Assembly: GCF_003469185.1 (NCBI RefSeq)
Contig: NZ_QSIL01000001.1
Span: 62,001 to 126,000 of the forward strand
Source: Collinsella sp. AM34-10
Lineage (GTDB): Bacteria > Actinomycetota > Coriobacteriia > Coriobacteriales > Coriobacteriaceae
Reading direction: 5' to 3'
Length of the DNA stretch: 64,000 nucleotides
A model generated the notes under the pieces. The model was not told the origin of the DNA, ran no database searches, and saw only the letters and a list, made by a program, of their open reading frames with translations. Position 1 is the first letter of the stretch. The number at the start of each line of letters is the position of its first letter. The position numbers were made by a program, and so were the translations under genes. This document shows, one piece after another, positions 31,776 through 40,999 of the stretch.

Positions 31776-32990
31776 ATGGCCGATAAGATCCAGTGGGCGG
31801 GCAACACGATGCCCAAGAGCGATGACAAGCACTTGGGAATCATGAGCCTCGACCACGTGAAGAAGGCCCGCGCCTTCCACCAGTCGTTCCCTCAATATAC
31901 CGTCACTCCGCTTGCCCGCCTGGATGGTCAGGCTGCGCGCCTGGGCCTGTCCAACCTGTGCGTTAAGGACGAGAGCTATCGTTTTGGCCTCAACGCCTTT
32001 AAGGTTCTGGGCGGCTCGTTTGCCATGGCCAACTACATTGCCGACGAGACCGGCAAGGACGTTGCCGACTGCACCTTCGATTACCTGACCTCCGATCAGC
32101 TGGCCGAGGACTTTGGCCAGGCCACCTTCTTTACCGCCACTGACGGCAACCATGGCCGCGGCGTGGCATGGGCTGCCAACAAGCTGGGCCAGAAGGCTGT
32201 CGTGCACATGCCCAAGGGTTCCACCAAGCCCCGCTTCGATAACATCGCCGCCGAGGGCGCCACGGTGACCATCGAAGAGGTCAACTACGACGAGTGCGTG
32301 CGCATGGCCGCCGCCGAGGCCGATGCCTGCGAGCGCGGCGTCATCGTTCAGGACACCGCCTGGGAGGGCTACGAGAAGATCCCGTCCTGGATCATGGAGG
32401 GTTACGGCACCATGGCCTCCGAGGCTGCCGAGCAGCTGCGTGAGATGGCCATCAACCGCCCGACGCACGTGTTTGTCCAGGCTGGCGTGGGTTCGCTCGC
32501 TGGCGCCGTGGTGGGCTACTTCACCAACCTGTATCCCGATAACCCGCCCACCTTCGTCGTGGTTGAGTGCGCGCCTGCCGCCTGCCTGTACAAGGGCGCT
32601 GCCGCCGGCGACGGCGACCCGCGCATCGTGGACGGCGACATGCCCTCCATCATGGCCGGCCTGTGCTGCGGCGAACCCAACATCCTGGGCTGGGATATCC
32701 TGCGCAACCACACCACCGCCTTCGTGTCCTGCCCCGACTGGGTCACCGCTCGCGGCATGCGCACCCTGGGCGCTCCCGAGAAGGGCGACCCGCGCGTCAT
32801 CTCCGGCGAGTCCGGCGCTGTGACCACCGGCCTGGTCGAGACTCTCATGCTCGATCCCGAGTACGCCGAGCTCAAGGAACTCATCGGCCTGGACAAGACG
32901 AGCTCTGTGCTCTGCTTCTCCACCGAGGGCGATACGGATCCCGACCAGTATCGCCGCATTGTTTGGGAAGGCGAATATCCCACTTGCTAA
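31776..32990 (+). CDS. dpaL: Diaminopropionate ammonia-lyase
   Basis: PLP enzyme (404 aa, the family length; ygeX in E. coli) that splits 2,3-diaminopropionate into pyruvate and two ammonia. The PLP lysine is K76 in NAFKVLGGS. The substrate loop TDGNHGRGVAWAA and the glycine-rich QAGVGSLAGAV phosphate-binding loop are present. In the anaerobic purine pathway this step releases carbon as pyruvate. It heads a set followed by ygeY (74-base gap) and ygeW. The ribosome binding site is TTAAGGAG before the ATG. Confidence 0.93.
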   Translation: MADKIQWAGNTMPKSDDKHLGIMSLDHVKKARAFHQSFPQYTVTPLARLDGQAARLGLSNLCVKDESYRFGLNAFKVLGGSFAMANYIADETGKDVADCTFDYLTSDQLAEDFGQATFFTATDGNHGRGVAWAANKLGQKAVVHMPKGSTKPRFDNIAAEGATVTIEEVNYDECVRMAAAEADACERGVIVQDTAWEGYEKIPSWIMEGYGTMASEAAEQLREMAINRPTHVFVQAGVGSLAGAVVGYFTNLYPDNPPTFVVVECAPAACLYKGAAAGDGDPRIVDGDMPSIMAGLCCGEPNILGWDILRNHTTAFVSCPDWVTARGMRTLGAPEKGDPRVISGESGAVTTGLVETLMLDPEYAELKELIGLDKTSSVLCFSTEGDTDPDQYRRIVWEGEYPTC

Positions 32991-33064
32991 TCGTTGGGGC
33001 GGAGTAAATAGGTATCGCTCCGCCACCTCACAGGTAGATTCCTTCGTTTGAAAGGTTATGAACA

Positions 33065-34450
33065 ATGGCTAAAGAACTCGATTTCGACGCTATCAAGGCT
33101 GCTGCTGAGTCTCATCGTGCTGATATGACTCGCTTCCTGCGCGCTATGATCTCCCATCCCTCTGAGTCCTGCGAGGAGGGTGAGGTTGTTGCCTGCATCA
33201 AGGCCGAGATGGAGAGCCTTGGCTATGACGAGGTCAAGGTCGACGGCCTGGGCAACGTCATGGGCTTTATGGGCGAGGGCGACAAGATCATCGCCATCGA
33301 CTCCCACATCGACACCGTCGGCATCGGCAACATCGAGAACTGGGACGCCGATCCCTATGAGGGCTACGAGACCGACGAGATCATCTACGGCCGCGGCGGC
33401 TCTGACCAGGAGGGCGGCATGGCTTCCGCTACCTACGCTGCCAAGATGATGAAGGACATGGGCCTCATCCCCGAGGGTTACAAGATCATGGTCGTCGGCA
33501 CCGTCCAGGAAGAGGACTGCGACGGCATGTGCTGGCAGTACATCTACAACAAGGACGGCATTAAGCCCGAGTTCGTCATTTCCACCGAGCCCACCGACGG
33601 CGGCATCTATCGCGGTCACCGCGGCCGCATGGAGATCCGCGTTGACGTTCACGGTACCTCCTGCCACGGCTCCGCTCCCGACCGCGGCGACAACGCCATC
33701 TACAAGATGGCCGACATCATCGCCGACGTCCGCGCCCTCAACAACAACGGCTGCGACGAGTCGACCGACATCAAGGGCCTCGTCAAGATGCTCGACCCCA
33801 AGTACAACCCGGAGCACTTCGAGGACGCCCGCTTCTTGGGCCGCGGCACCTGCACCGTCAGCCAGATCTTCTACACCAGCCCCAGCCGCTGCGCCGTCGC
33901 TGACTCCTGCGCCATCTCCATCGACCGTCGCATGACCGCCGGTGAGACCTGGGAGTCCTGCCTGGACGAGATCCGTAACCTGCCGGCCGCCAAGAAGTAC
34001 GGCGACGACGTGAAGGTCTCCATGTACATGTACGACCGTCCGTCCTGGACCGGCGAGGTCTACGAGACCGAGGCTTACTTCCCCACGTGGATCAACAAGG
34101 AGACCGCTCCGCACGTCAAGGCCCTCGTCGACGCCCACAAGGCCATGTTCGGTGACGAGCGCATCGGCTGCGAGCCCAGCATGGACAAGCGCACCGGTCG
34201 TCCGCTGTGCGACAAGTGGACCTTCTCCACGAACTGCGTTTCCATCCAGGGCCGCTACGGCATCCCCTGCGTCGGCTTTGGCCCGGGTGCCGAGTCTCAG
34301 GCTCACGCTCCCAACGAGGTCACCTACAAGGACGACCTGGTCACCGCTGCCGCCATGTACGTGGCTGCCCTGAACCTCTACGATCCGAGCCAGGCCGATG
34401 GCGACGCCACCGTGTTCCGCGCCGGTCTGACCAACAACAAGATCGATTAG
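33065..34450 (+). CDS. ygeY: YgeY family M20-type metallohydrolase (selenium-metabolism linked)
   Basis: 461 aa. M20/ArgE-like zinc hydrolase with the metal ligands in [10 protein letters not shown] (near 78), [13 protein letters not shown] (near 108) and VQEEDCDG (near 145). In this gene set it most likely hydrolyses an amide- or carbamoyl-type intermediate of ring opening. The exact substrate is an inference. It follows dpaL on the same strand and precedes ygeW after a 201-base gap that holds a GCCGGGG/CCCCGGC hairpin (34473-34497) without a T-run. Confidence 0.92.
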   Translation: MAKELDFDAIKAAAESHRADMTRFLRAMISHPSESCEEGEVVACIKAEMESLGYDEVKVDGLGNVMGFMGEGDKIIAIDSHIDTVGIGNIENWDADPYEGYETDEIIYGRGGSDQEGGMASATYAAKMMKDMGLIPEGYKIMVVGTVQEEDCDGMCWQYIYNKDGIKPEFVISTEPTDGGIYRGHRGRMEIRVDVHGTSCHGSAPDRGDNAIYKMADIIADVRALNNNGCDESTDIKGLVKMLDPKYNPEHFEDARFLGRGTCTVSQIFYTSPSRCAVADSCAISIDRRMTAGETWESCLDEIRNLPAAKKYGDDVKVSMYMYDRPSWTGEVYETEAYFPTWINKETAPHVKALVDAHKAMFGDERIGCEPSMDKRTGRPLCDKWTFSTNCVSIQGRYGIPCVGFGPGAESQAHAPNEVTYKDDLVTAAAMYVAALNLYDPSQADGDATVFRAGLTNNKID

Positions 34451-34651
34451 TCCCATTCCTCGATTTTGTTGAGCCGGGGGCCGCTCGTGTCCCCGGCACC
34501 CCCTGTTGACTTGGGGCCCGCGGTCGTTATCTCCCATGCTTCCTCAACGGTGGCGGGTCCTCGTCATGACGCTCTGCATGCTCTAGCCACACGCGCATGC
34601 CGGAGCGCGTCTACTCATTGCGATCGTTTCACCTTTAGAAAGGACATTTAC

Positions 34652-35854
34652 ATGGACGTCAAGTTTACCGAGCTCGTCGAGCAGCTGAACGGCCTCGATT
34701 TTAAGGGCATGTACGGCAGCGACTTCCTGCACACCTGGGATAAGACCACCGACGAGCTCAAGGCTCTCTACATCGTCGCCGACGCCCTGCGCGAGCTGCG
34801 TGAGAACAACGTTTCGTCCAAGATCTTCGACTCGGGCCTGGCTGTCTCCCTGTTCCGCGACAACTCCACCCGTACGCGCTTCTCTTTCTCTAAGGCCGCC
34901 AACCTGCTCGGCCTTGAGCTGCAGGACCTGGACGAGAAGAAGTCCCAGATCGCTCACGGCGAGACCGTCCGCGAGACCGCTACCATGATCTCCTTCATGG
35001 CCGACGTCATCGGCATCCGCGACGACATGTACATCGGCAAGGGCGACGCCTACATGGCCGAGGTCTCCGAGTCCGTGCAGCAGGCCTACGAGGACGGCGT
35101 TCTGGATCACCGTCCCACGCTCATCTCCCTGCAGTCCGATTCCGATCACCCCACGCAGTCCTCTGCCGACATGCTCTACCTCATCAACGAGTTTGGCGGC
35201 CTTGAGAACCTCAAGGGCAAGAAGGTTGCCGTCACCTGGGCCTATTCGCCCTCTTACGGCAAGCCGCTGTCCTGCCCGCAGTCGCTGATCAGCCTGCTGC
35301 CCCGCTTTGGCATGGACGTCACCCTGGCCCACCCCGAGGGCTACGACCTCATGCCCGAGGTCGTCGAGCGCGCCAAGGGTTATGCCGCCGAGTCCGGCAC
35401 CACCTTTAAGCAGGTCAACACCATGGCCGAGGCCTTCGAGGGCGCCGACATCGTGATCCCCAAGAGCTGGGCTCCGTTTGCCGCCATGGAGAAGCGCACC
35501 AACCTGTACGCCGAGGGCGACGACGCCGGCATCGCAGCGCTCGAGAAGGAGCTGCTCGCCCAGAACGCCACCCATCAGGACTGGTGCTCCACGACCGAGC
35601 TCATGGAGAAGACTGCCAACGGCCAGGACACCATCTTTATGCACCCGCTGCCCGCCGACATCTCCGGTGTCTCCTGCGAGCACGGCGAGGTTAACGCCGA
35701 CGTCTTCGACATGCACCGCGTGGGCATGTACAAGGAGGCCAGCTACAAGCCGTACGCCATCGCTGCCATGATGTTCCTGCAGAAGGTTGCCGATCCCGCC
35801 ACTACCCTCAAGGCCCTCGACGAGCGCAACACCGCCCGTTGGTTCCAGGCCTAA
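34652..35854 (+). CDS. ygeW: YgeW-type knotted carbamoyltransferase
   Basis: 400 aa, homologous to aspartate/ornithine carbamoyltransferases. The carbamoyl-phosphate loop is DNSTRTRFSFSKA (near 70), and HPLPADISGVSCEHGEV is the C-terminal active-site region. In a catabolic direction it would release carbamoyl phosphate, from which ATP is made by carbamate kinase. No carbamate kinase gene is in this window. The ATG at 34652 follows AGAAAGGACATTTAC. A terminator follows the gene. Confidence 0.92.
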   Translation: MDVKFTELVEQLNGLDFKGMYGSDFLHTWDKTTDELKALYIVADALRELRENNVSSKIFDSGLAVSLFRDNSTRTRFSFSKAANLLGLELQDLDEKKSQIAHGETVRETATMISFMADVIGIRDDMYIGKGDAYMAEVSESVQQAYEDGVLDHRPTLISLQSDSDHPTQSSADMLYLINEFGGLENLKGKKVAVTWAYSPSYGKPLSCPQSLISLLPRFGMDVTLAHPEGYDLMPEVVERAKGYAAESGTTFKQVNTMAEAFEGADIVIPKSWAPFAAMEKRTNLYAEGDDAGIAALEKELLAQNATHQDWCSTTELMEKTANGQDTIFMHPLPADISGVSCEHGEVNADVFDMHRVGMYKEASYKPYAIAAMMFLQKVADPATTLKALDERNTARWFQA

Positions 35855-35877
35855 AGCTGGGCTGAGGTAAGCCATGT

Positions 35878-35916
35878 AAAGGGGGCGCTCTGCCAACCGG
35901 CGGGGTGCCCCTTTTT
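35878..35916 (+). terminator. Terminator after ygeW
   Basis: AAAGGGG (35878-35884) and CCCCTTT (35908-35914), with inner GC pairs, form a stem ending in TTTTT. Confidence 0.8.
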
Positions 35917-36004
35917 GCATCGTGGGCGTGAGGGATAAGCGCTTTCGATGTAGATGCCCCGCGACGCGAGTTATGGGTACGATGGTTTCAGGGGAGGTAT
36001 CGCC

Positions 36005-36619
36005 ATGAAACTTGGTTGCGTCATTATGGCTTCGGGCGAGGGTAAGCGGTTTGGCTCTAACAAGATGCTTGCCGATATCTATGGCGAGCCGCTGATTGCC
36101 TGGACTATCGATTCGGTTCCCCGGGACTTTGACGTTGTGGTTTCGACGCGTTGGCCCGAGGTCGCTCAGATTTGCGAGGACAAGCATTGCCCGTGCGTGC
36201 TGCACAATGGCGCGCTGCGCAGCGAAAGCGTCCGTGCGGGCCTTTCGTGGGGAGTCGAACGCAACTGGAAAGGCTGCCTCTTTTTGCCGGGCGACCAGCC
36301 GCTCGTGAGTTCGGATTCTTTTGAGGCTATGGTTCGTGCGTTTGACGAGCGTGGCCGCAATCATCCGGTACGCTTGGCGTGTCATGGTGAACCTTCGAGC
36401 CCGGTGCTCTTTCCGGCGGAACTGTTCGATGCACTTATGTGTCTTGAGGGCAAGGACGGCGGCGGTTCGATTCTCAAAGGCCGCGTCGACGTTGCGCTGG
36501 TTGAAGCGCGCGCCTATGAGCTGTGGGATGTCGATACCGCCGAGGGGCAGCGACGCATAACGGAGCATATCGCGGCCTGCTCGTATTTTGATCGCGTGGC
36601 CAACTGTATTAATCAATAA
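36005..36619 (+). CDS. MocA-like molybdopterin cytidylyltransferase (YgfJ-type)
   Basis: 204 aa nucleotidyltransferase. It has the N-terminal NTP-binding loop MASGEGKRFGSNKML (residues ~8-22) and LPGDQPLVS near residue 97, the metal-binding Asp motif. This family matures the molybdenum cofactor of XdhD-type enzymes by adding CMP. The start at 36005 follows GGGGAGGTATCGCC; an earlier in-frame ATG at 35954 lacks a site. It lies 8 bases before hyuA, so the two are one operon. Confidence 0.85.
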   Translation: MKLGCVIMASGEGKRFGSNKMLADIYGEPLIAWTIDSVPRDFDVVVSTRWPEVAQICEDKHCPCVLHNGALRSESVRAGLSWGVERNWKGCLFLPGDQPLVSSDSFEAMVRAFDERGRNHPVRLACHGEPSSPVLFPAELFDALMCLEGKDGGGSILKGRVDVALVEARAYELWDVDTAEGQRRITEHIAACSYFDRVANCINQ

Positions 36620-36627
36620 GGAGCAAC

Positions 36628-37995
36628 ATGATCATCATCAAAAACGGCGCGCTTGTGACGCCCCAGGGGCTTCGCCGCGCCGATCTTGCCATGGAGGGCG
36701 ACAAGATTGTGCGGATTGCCGCGGCAATCGGGCCGGGCGAGGGCGATGCCGTCCAGGACGCCACCGACTGTTGGGTGTTTCCCGGCTTTATCGACGGCCA
36801 CACGCACATGCAGTGCTGGACCGGCATGGACTGGACGGCCGATAGCTTTGAGACCGGTACGCGTGCGGCTGCCTGCGGCGGCACGACGACCATTGTGGAC
36901 TACGCCACGGCCGATCGCGGCGTGACCATGCCCGATGCCTTGGCCGAGTGGCACCGGCGTGCCGACGGAACCTGCACGGCCAACTACGCTTTTCATATGG
37001 CACTCGCCGAGTGGAATGAGCGCAACCGTGCCGACCTTTCGGCCATGCGCGAGGCGGGCGTATCGTCGTTCAAGACCTACTTTGCCTACGACCATCTGCG
37101 CCTGGACGATGCCGAGACGCTCGAGGTGCTGGAGGAGCTCAAGCGTATTGGCGGCATACTGTGCGTGCATTGCGAGAACGGTACGCTGGTGAATGAGCTG
37201 CAGAAGCGCGTGTTTGAGCAGGGTATCCACGGGCCCGAGGGCCATGCGCTCAGCCGTCCGGATGTGTGCGAGGCCGAGGCCGTGAGCCGTCTGCTATATC
37301 TGGCGCACTTGGCCGGCGACGCACCGGTCAACGTGGTGCACCTTTCGACCAAGCTGGGGCTCGAGGCCATTCGCGCTGCCAAGGCGCGCGGGCAGAAGAA
37401 CATCTATGTCGAGACCTGCCCTCAGTATCTGATGCTCGACGACACCTGCTACTTGGAGCAGGGCGAGGACGGCTTTGCGGGTGCCAAGTATGTGATGAGT
37501 CCGCCGCTGCGCCATGCCGGCGACCGCGCGGCTCTGCGCGAGGCGCTTGTGGCCGGCGAGATCGATACCATCGCCACCGACCACTGCAGCTTTAATTTGC
37601 ACGGGCAAAAGGACCGCGGGCGCGACGACTTCCGCGCGATTCCCAACGGCGGGCCCGGCGTGGAGCATCGCCCCGTCGCGATTGCCACGAGCTTTGAGGG
37701 GCAGCTGGGCCCCGAGGACCTCTGCCGCCTGATGAGCGAGAACCCGGCGCGCGTGTTTGGCATGTACCCGCGCAAGGGCTGTCTTGCCGAGGGCTCCGAT
37801 GCCGACGTGTGCGTGTGGGATCCCCAGGCGCGGTGGACGATCAGTGCCGCGACGCAGCATCAGGCTGTGGACTACACGCCGCTCGAGGGTTTTGAAGCAC
37901 ATGGCCGCGCCAAAGCCGTGTTTGTGAACGGCGTGCTGGTAGCGCGCGACGGCGAGCCCACCGGAGCCCAGCCCGGTCGCTACGTGCCCCGCTAG
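36628..37995 (+). CDS. hyuA: Dihydropyrimidinase/hydantoinase-type amidohydrolase
   Basis: 455 aa cyclic amidohydrolase. The metal site is visible: DGHTHMQ (near 55), the lysine that would be carbamylated in SSFKTYFAYD (near 148), VHCENG (near 180), HLSTK, and ATDHCSF (Asp near 317). It would open a hydantoin- or pyrimidine-like ring of a purine breakdown product. It is the HyuA/YgeZ member of the anaerobic purine set. The ribosome binding site is AAGGAGCAAC before the ATG. Confidence 0.9.
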   Translation: MIIIKNGALVTPQGLRRADLAMEGDKIVRIAAAIGPGEGDAVQDATDCWVFPGFIDGHTHMQCWTGMDWTADSFETGTRAAACGGTTTIVDYATADRGVTMPDALAEWHRRADGTCTANYAFHMALAEWNERNRADLSAMREAGVSSFKTYFAYDHLRLDDAETLEVLEELKRIGGILCVHCENGTLVNELQKRVFEQGIHGPEGHALSRPDVCEAEAVSRLLYLAHLAGDAPVNVVHLSTKLGLEAIRAAKARGQKNIYVETCPQYLMLDDTCYLEQGEDGFAGAKYVMSPPLRHAGDRAALREALVAGEIDTIATDHCSFNLHGQKDRGRDDFRAIPNGGPGVEHRPVAIATSFEGQLGPEDLCRLMSENPARVFGMYPRKGCLAEGSDADVCVWDPQARWTISAATQHQAVDYTPLEGFEAHGRAKAVFVNGVLVARDGEPTGAQPGRYVPR

Positions 37996-38021
37996 CAGAA
38001 AGGGCGCCGGATTCCCTTCGC

Positions 38022-38088
38022 AGTTGCGGTGGAATAGTTCCTGTTTAGCCGCCAAATAGGCCGTTTCAGGAACTATTCCACCGCAACT
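38022..38088. repeat. Palindrome of the AGTTGCGGTG family, copy 1
   Basis: Bases 38022-38043 are an exact reverse complement of 38067-38088 (22-bp arms, 23-base loop). Two related copies lie at 40816-40882 and 42327-42393 with the same AGTTGCGGTG start. It sits between convergent hyuA and yqeC, where it could act as a terminator or boundary. Confidence 0.82.
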
Positions 38089-38113
38089 TATAGGTCTGGT
38101 GGGGCAGCGCCGG

Positions 38114-38848
38114 CTATTTGAGGCTGGTGGCGACGATGGGGCGGCTGAGGGCGGCCCCGAAGCAATCTGCCATTGTTGGGTCGGCAAGTGTGTCGACTTG
38201 GTTGAGCATGACGCGGGCATTGTTAAGCTTCAGCGCCTGCAGCTCAGCATTGAGCACCTGGGCGACGCGCTCTGGGGTGGCAGCGTCGGTGGGCTCGCAG
38301 CCGCAGCGCTCGCAGAAGAGCTCGGGGCGGTGGACAACCTCGGCGACGGGCTTGCCCAGCCCCGAGGCGCCGACGACCCAGACAACGTTTGCCGTGGCGG
38401 CGGGAATTACCGGCTCCCAGGCGGCGTGGGCCTTGAGTGGGAGCCGCTTGCTGCCATCTGCCTCGGCCAACACATAGTCAAAGCGCTGCGCCAGTTCGTT
38501 GAGCGGCTCAGCGGGGGCGGAGAGCTTGCCTGTCTCCGGGTCCAAGACGCCTGCCTGGCAGATGCTTCCACGCGCAAGGCCCGCGCAGGCCTCGCAGGTG
38601 CAGCCTGGGGCGTGTAAGGCACCTGGCTTCCAGGGCGCGGCGTCCAGGCGACGGCTCGACCCGTCCCATGGCACGCCGGCGACGGGAAACATATGCGTGG
38701 TGGTGCAGAGGAGTACGCGGCCGCCAGCGCGCATAAGCTCAAGACCCAGCGTCTTCAGCAACGTCGACTTGCCGCCGCTGCCGATAATCGCGGTAATACC
38801 CGGCTCGATCCTGAGCGCCGAGGCAAGATTGCCGCTAACCGTTTCCAT
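38114..38848 (-). CDS. yqeC: Selenium-dependent hydroxylase accessory protein YqeC
   Basis: 244 aa P-loop protein with IIGSGGKSTLLKTL (residues ~21-34) as the nucleotide site, TTTHMF, and a cysteine pair CTCEAC near 84. YqeC occurs with selenium-dependent molybdenum hydroxylases and is thought to take part in their cofactor; the chemistry is not known in detail. It is divergent from yqeB, with a ~100-base shared control region containing an A+T-rich stretch (38860-38890). Confidence 0.88.
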   Translation of the reverse strand: METVSGNLASALRIEPGITAIIGSGGKSTLLKTLGLELMRAGGRVLLCTTTHMFPVAGVPWDGSSRRLDAAPWKPGALHAPGCTCEACAGLARGSICQAGVLDPETGKLSAPAEPLNELAQRFDYVLAEADGSKRLPLKAHAAWEPVIPAATANVVWVVGASGLGKPVAEVVHRPELFCERCGCEPTDAATPERVAQVLNAELQALKLNNARVMLNQVDTLADPTMADCFGAALSRPIVATSLK

Positions 38849-38950
38849 CTGTTCACCGCCGTATAATACTGTGATAATAAATAATCATCAGAGTAGCGGC
38901 CGAACCGCTTTAGCTCTGCTCAAACCGTAGCACAGGGAGGTGCCCCGGGA

Positions 38951-39745
38951 ATGCTCGTTTATGTTCGCGGTGCCGGCGATATCGCCACGGGCGTCGCCGC
39001 TCGCTTGGTGCGCGCCGGCGTATCGGTTGTCATGGCTGATATCGCGGTTCCCACGTGCATCCGTCGCACAATCAGTTTTTGCGAGGCCATTCGCCTGGGC
39101 GAGGTCCAGGTCGAGGGCATTCGCGCTCGCCTGGCGCAGACGCCGACAGAGGCGCTCGAGATTACCCAAGCGGGGGATGTTGCCGTCGTGGTAGACCCCC
39201 AGGCCAAGATGCTCGACGAACTGAAGCCCGCTGCCGTGGTCGACGCGATTTTGGCCAAGCGCAACCTGGGCACTACGCGCGACATGGCGCCTGCAGTCAT
39301 CGCCGTGGGGCCGGGCTTTACCGCGCCGGTTGACTGCGACGCCGTGGTCGAGACCATGCGCGGGCATTTTCTCGGCCGTGTCATTACCCAAGGTTCGCCC
39401 CAGCCCAACACGGGCGTGCCGGGCATTATCGCCGGCTATGGCAAGGAGCGCGTTATCCACAGCCCCGCCGCCGGCGTGTTTAGGTCCGACCGCGCGATCG
39501 GCGACATCGTGAGCGCCGGCGAGTGTGTTGGGTATGCGGGTGATACTCCCATGGTCACGCAGATTGACGGCTGCTTGCGCGGCCTTTTGGCCGACGGCGT
39601 TCAGGTGACCGAGGGCTTTAAATGTGCCGACGTCGATCCGCGCGGCGATGCCAGCTATATCAACTATATTTCGGACAAGGCGACGTCGGTCGGCGGCGGC
39701 GTGCTCGAGGCACTCGCTATGCTCACCGATGTCTTTAGAGGATAG
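38951..39745 (+). CDS. yqeB: Selenium-dependent molybdenum hydroxylase maturation protein YqeB
   Basis: 264 aa. The N-terminus MLVYVRGAGDIATGVAARLVRAG is a dinucleotide-binding-like loop, and GVPGIIAGYGKERVI plus the C-terminal KATSVGGGVLEALAML match YqeB. It is a marker, with YqeC, of enzymes with the labile selenium cofactor. It starts after CAGGGAGGTGCCCCGGGA and is followed 9 bases later by the XdhC-like gene. Confidence 0.9.
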   Translation: MLVYVRGAGDIATGVAARLVRAGVSVVMADIAVPTCIRRTISFCEAIRLGEVQVEGIRARLAQTPTEALEITQAGDVAVVVDPQAKMLDELKPAAVVDAILAKRNLGTTRDMAPAVIAVGPGFTAPVDCDAVVETMRGHFLGRVITQGSPQPNTGVPGIIAGYGKERVIHSPAAGVFRSDRAIGDIVSAGECVGYAGDTPMVTQIDGCLRGLLADGVQVTEGFKCADVDPRGDASYINYISDKATSVGGGVLEALAMLTDVFRG

Positions 39746-39754
39746 AAGGCGGCA

Positions 39755-40798
39755 ATGGAAAAGCTCGATGTGGTGAATGCGGCGCTTGCCGCCCTGCGTG
39801 CTGGCGAGACGTGCGAACTCGTGGTCGTGGCCGGCACGGCGGGGTCATCGCCGCGCGGCGTGGGCGCCTGGATGGCCGTCTTTGCCGATGGCAGCCAAGC
39901 GGGCACCATCGGCGGTGGCAAGATTGAGCTCTTTGCGCTGGACGAGGCGCGCGAGCTGCTGGCCGCAGGGCAATCGCGTCTGGTCCGCTACACCATGGGC
40001 GGCGAGAACTCCGATACCGGCATGATCTGCGGCGGTGCCATCTGCCTGTGCTACCTGCATCTGGATGCGACTCAGGCACCGTTGTTCCAGTCGGTTGCCG
40101 ACGTCTTGGCCTATCGGCGCATCGGCGACTTCGTCATCGACTTTGAGCCGTTTATCGCGAGCGCGCTCGAGGGCGATGTGGTTGAGTACCATGGCGAGAC
40201 ATCGCGCCATACCATTGCCGGCTGCCCCGAGCTTTCGCTGGTGGAGGAGGGGAGTAAGGTCACCTACACCAACGCCGCCTCCGAGATTCCCCCGGCGCAC
40301 ATCGAGACGCTCTGCCCCGAGGGCCTGACCTACATCTTTGGCTGTGGACACGTGGGCGCCGCGACGGCGCGCGTACTCACGGCGGCGGGCTTTGCCGTTG
40401 TGGCGTGCGATGACCGCCCCGGCACGCTGACGCCCGAATGGGTGCCCGGTGTCTACGATCGTCGCCTGGTCGACTACAAGAACCTGAGCAAGCAGTGCCC
40501 CATCGGCCCGCGCGACCTGGTGGTCGTCGCCACGGCGGGTCACAAGTCCGATATCGACGTGGTGATCCAGGCAATGCGCGCCAAGCCTGCCTACCTGGGC
40601 TGCCTGGGCTCGCGCCGCAAGACGGCCTTTGTGCGCGCCCGCTTGGAGCAGGAGGGCTTTACGCAGGAGCAGATCGATGAGCTGCACCTGCCGATCGGCG
40701 TTGCCATTCAGGCCGAGGACCCCGAGGAGATCGCCATCTCCATCGCCGCCGAGATGATCCACCTGCGCCGCACCAAACTCGTCCCCCGCAAGCGCTAA
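39755..40798 (+). CDS. XdhC/CoxI family molybdenum-cofactor maturation protein
   Basis: 347 aa. The N-terminal XdhC_CoxI part has VVVAGTAGSSPRGVGAWMAV and GTIGGGKIE, with MICGGAICLC (residues ~90-99). The C-terminal Rossmann half has YIFGCGHVGAATARVL (near 192), DDRPGTL and LGCLGSRRKTAFV. XdhC proteins bind the Mo cofactor, help sulfurate it and insert it in xanthine dehydrogenase. The short gap to yqeB shows co-transcription and fits a role in maturing the XdhD encoded at 15943. Confidence 0.9.
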   Translation: MEKLDVVNAALAALRAGETCELVVVAGTAGSSPRGVGAWMAVFADGSQAGTIGGGKIELFALDEARELLAAGQSRLVRYTMGGENSDTGMICGGAICLCYLHLDATQAPLFQSVADVLAYRRIGDFVIDFEPFIASALEGDVVEYHGETSRHTIAGCPELSLVEEGSKVTYTNAASEIPPAHIETLCPEGLTYIFGCGHVGAATARVLTAAGFAVVACDDRPGTLTPEWVPGVYDRRLVDYKNLSKQCPIGPRDLVVVATAGHKSDIDVVIQAMRAKPAYLGCLGSRRKTAFVRARLEQEGFTQEQIDELHLPIGVAIQAEDPEEIAISIAAEMIHLRRTKLVPRKR

Positions 40799-40815
40799 TC
40801 TCATCCCCATATATG

Positions 40816-40882
40816 AGTTGCGGTGAAATACGGACCGTTTAAGCCTGTTAAGCCGTCAAACAGTCCCTATTTCACCGCAACT
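40816..40882. repeat. Palindrome of the AGTTGCGGTG family, copy 2
   Basis: 22-base arms (40816-40837 and 40861-40882) pair with two mismatches around a 23-base loop reading TTTAAGCCTGTTAAGCCG. The copy at 42327-42393 has almost the same sequence in the same orientation, including a shared CATATATG prefix. The two flank the second purine permease gene. Confidence 0.82.
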
Positions 40883-40999
40883 GCTGTTTGACCCCGGGGG
40901 ATGCAGGATTGCGGGCCAAAATGCTACCTGTGCCATATGTCCTATAATGTCCGCCCGTTGAGCGGCATGGGGCCGCTGCCTAGGGTATGGGAGGCGCAA

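Noticed and set aside
34583..36616. A 677-codon minus-strand frame opposite ygeW and the MocA-like gene
   Set aside because: It crosses a terminator and two well-supported genes and has no recognisable domain.
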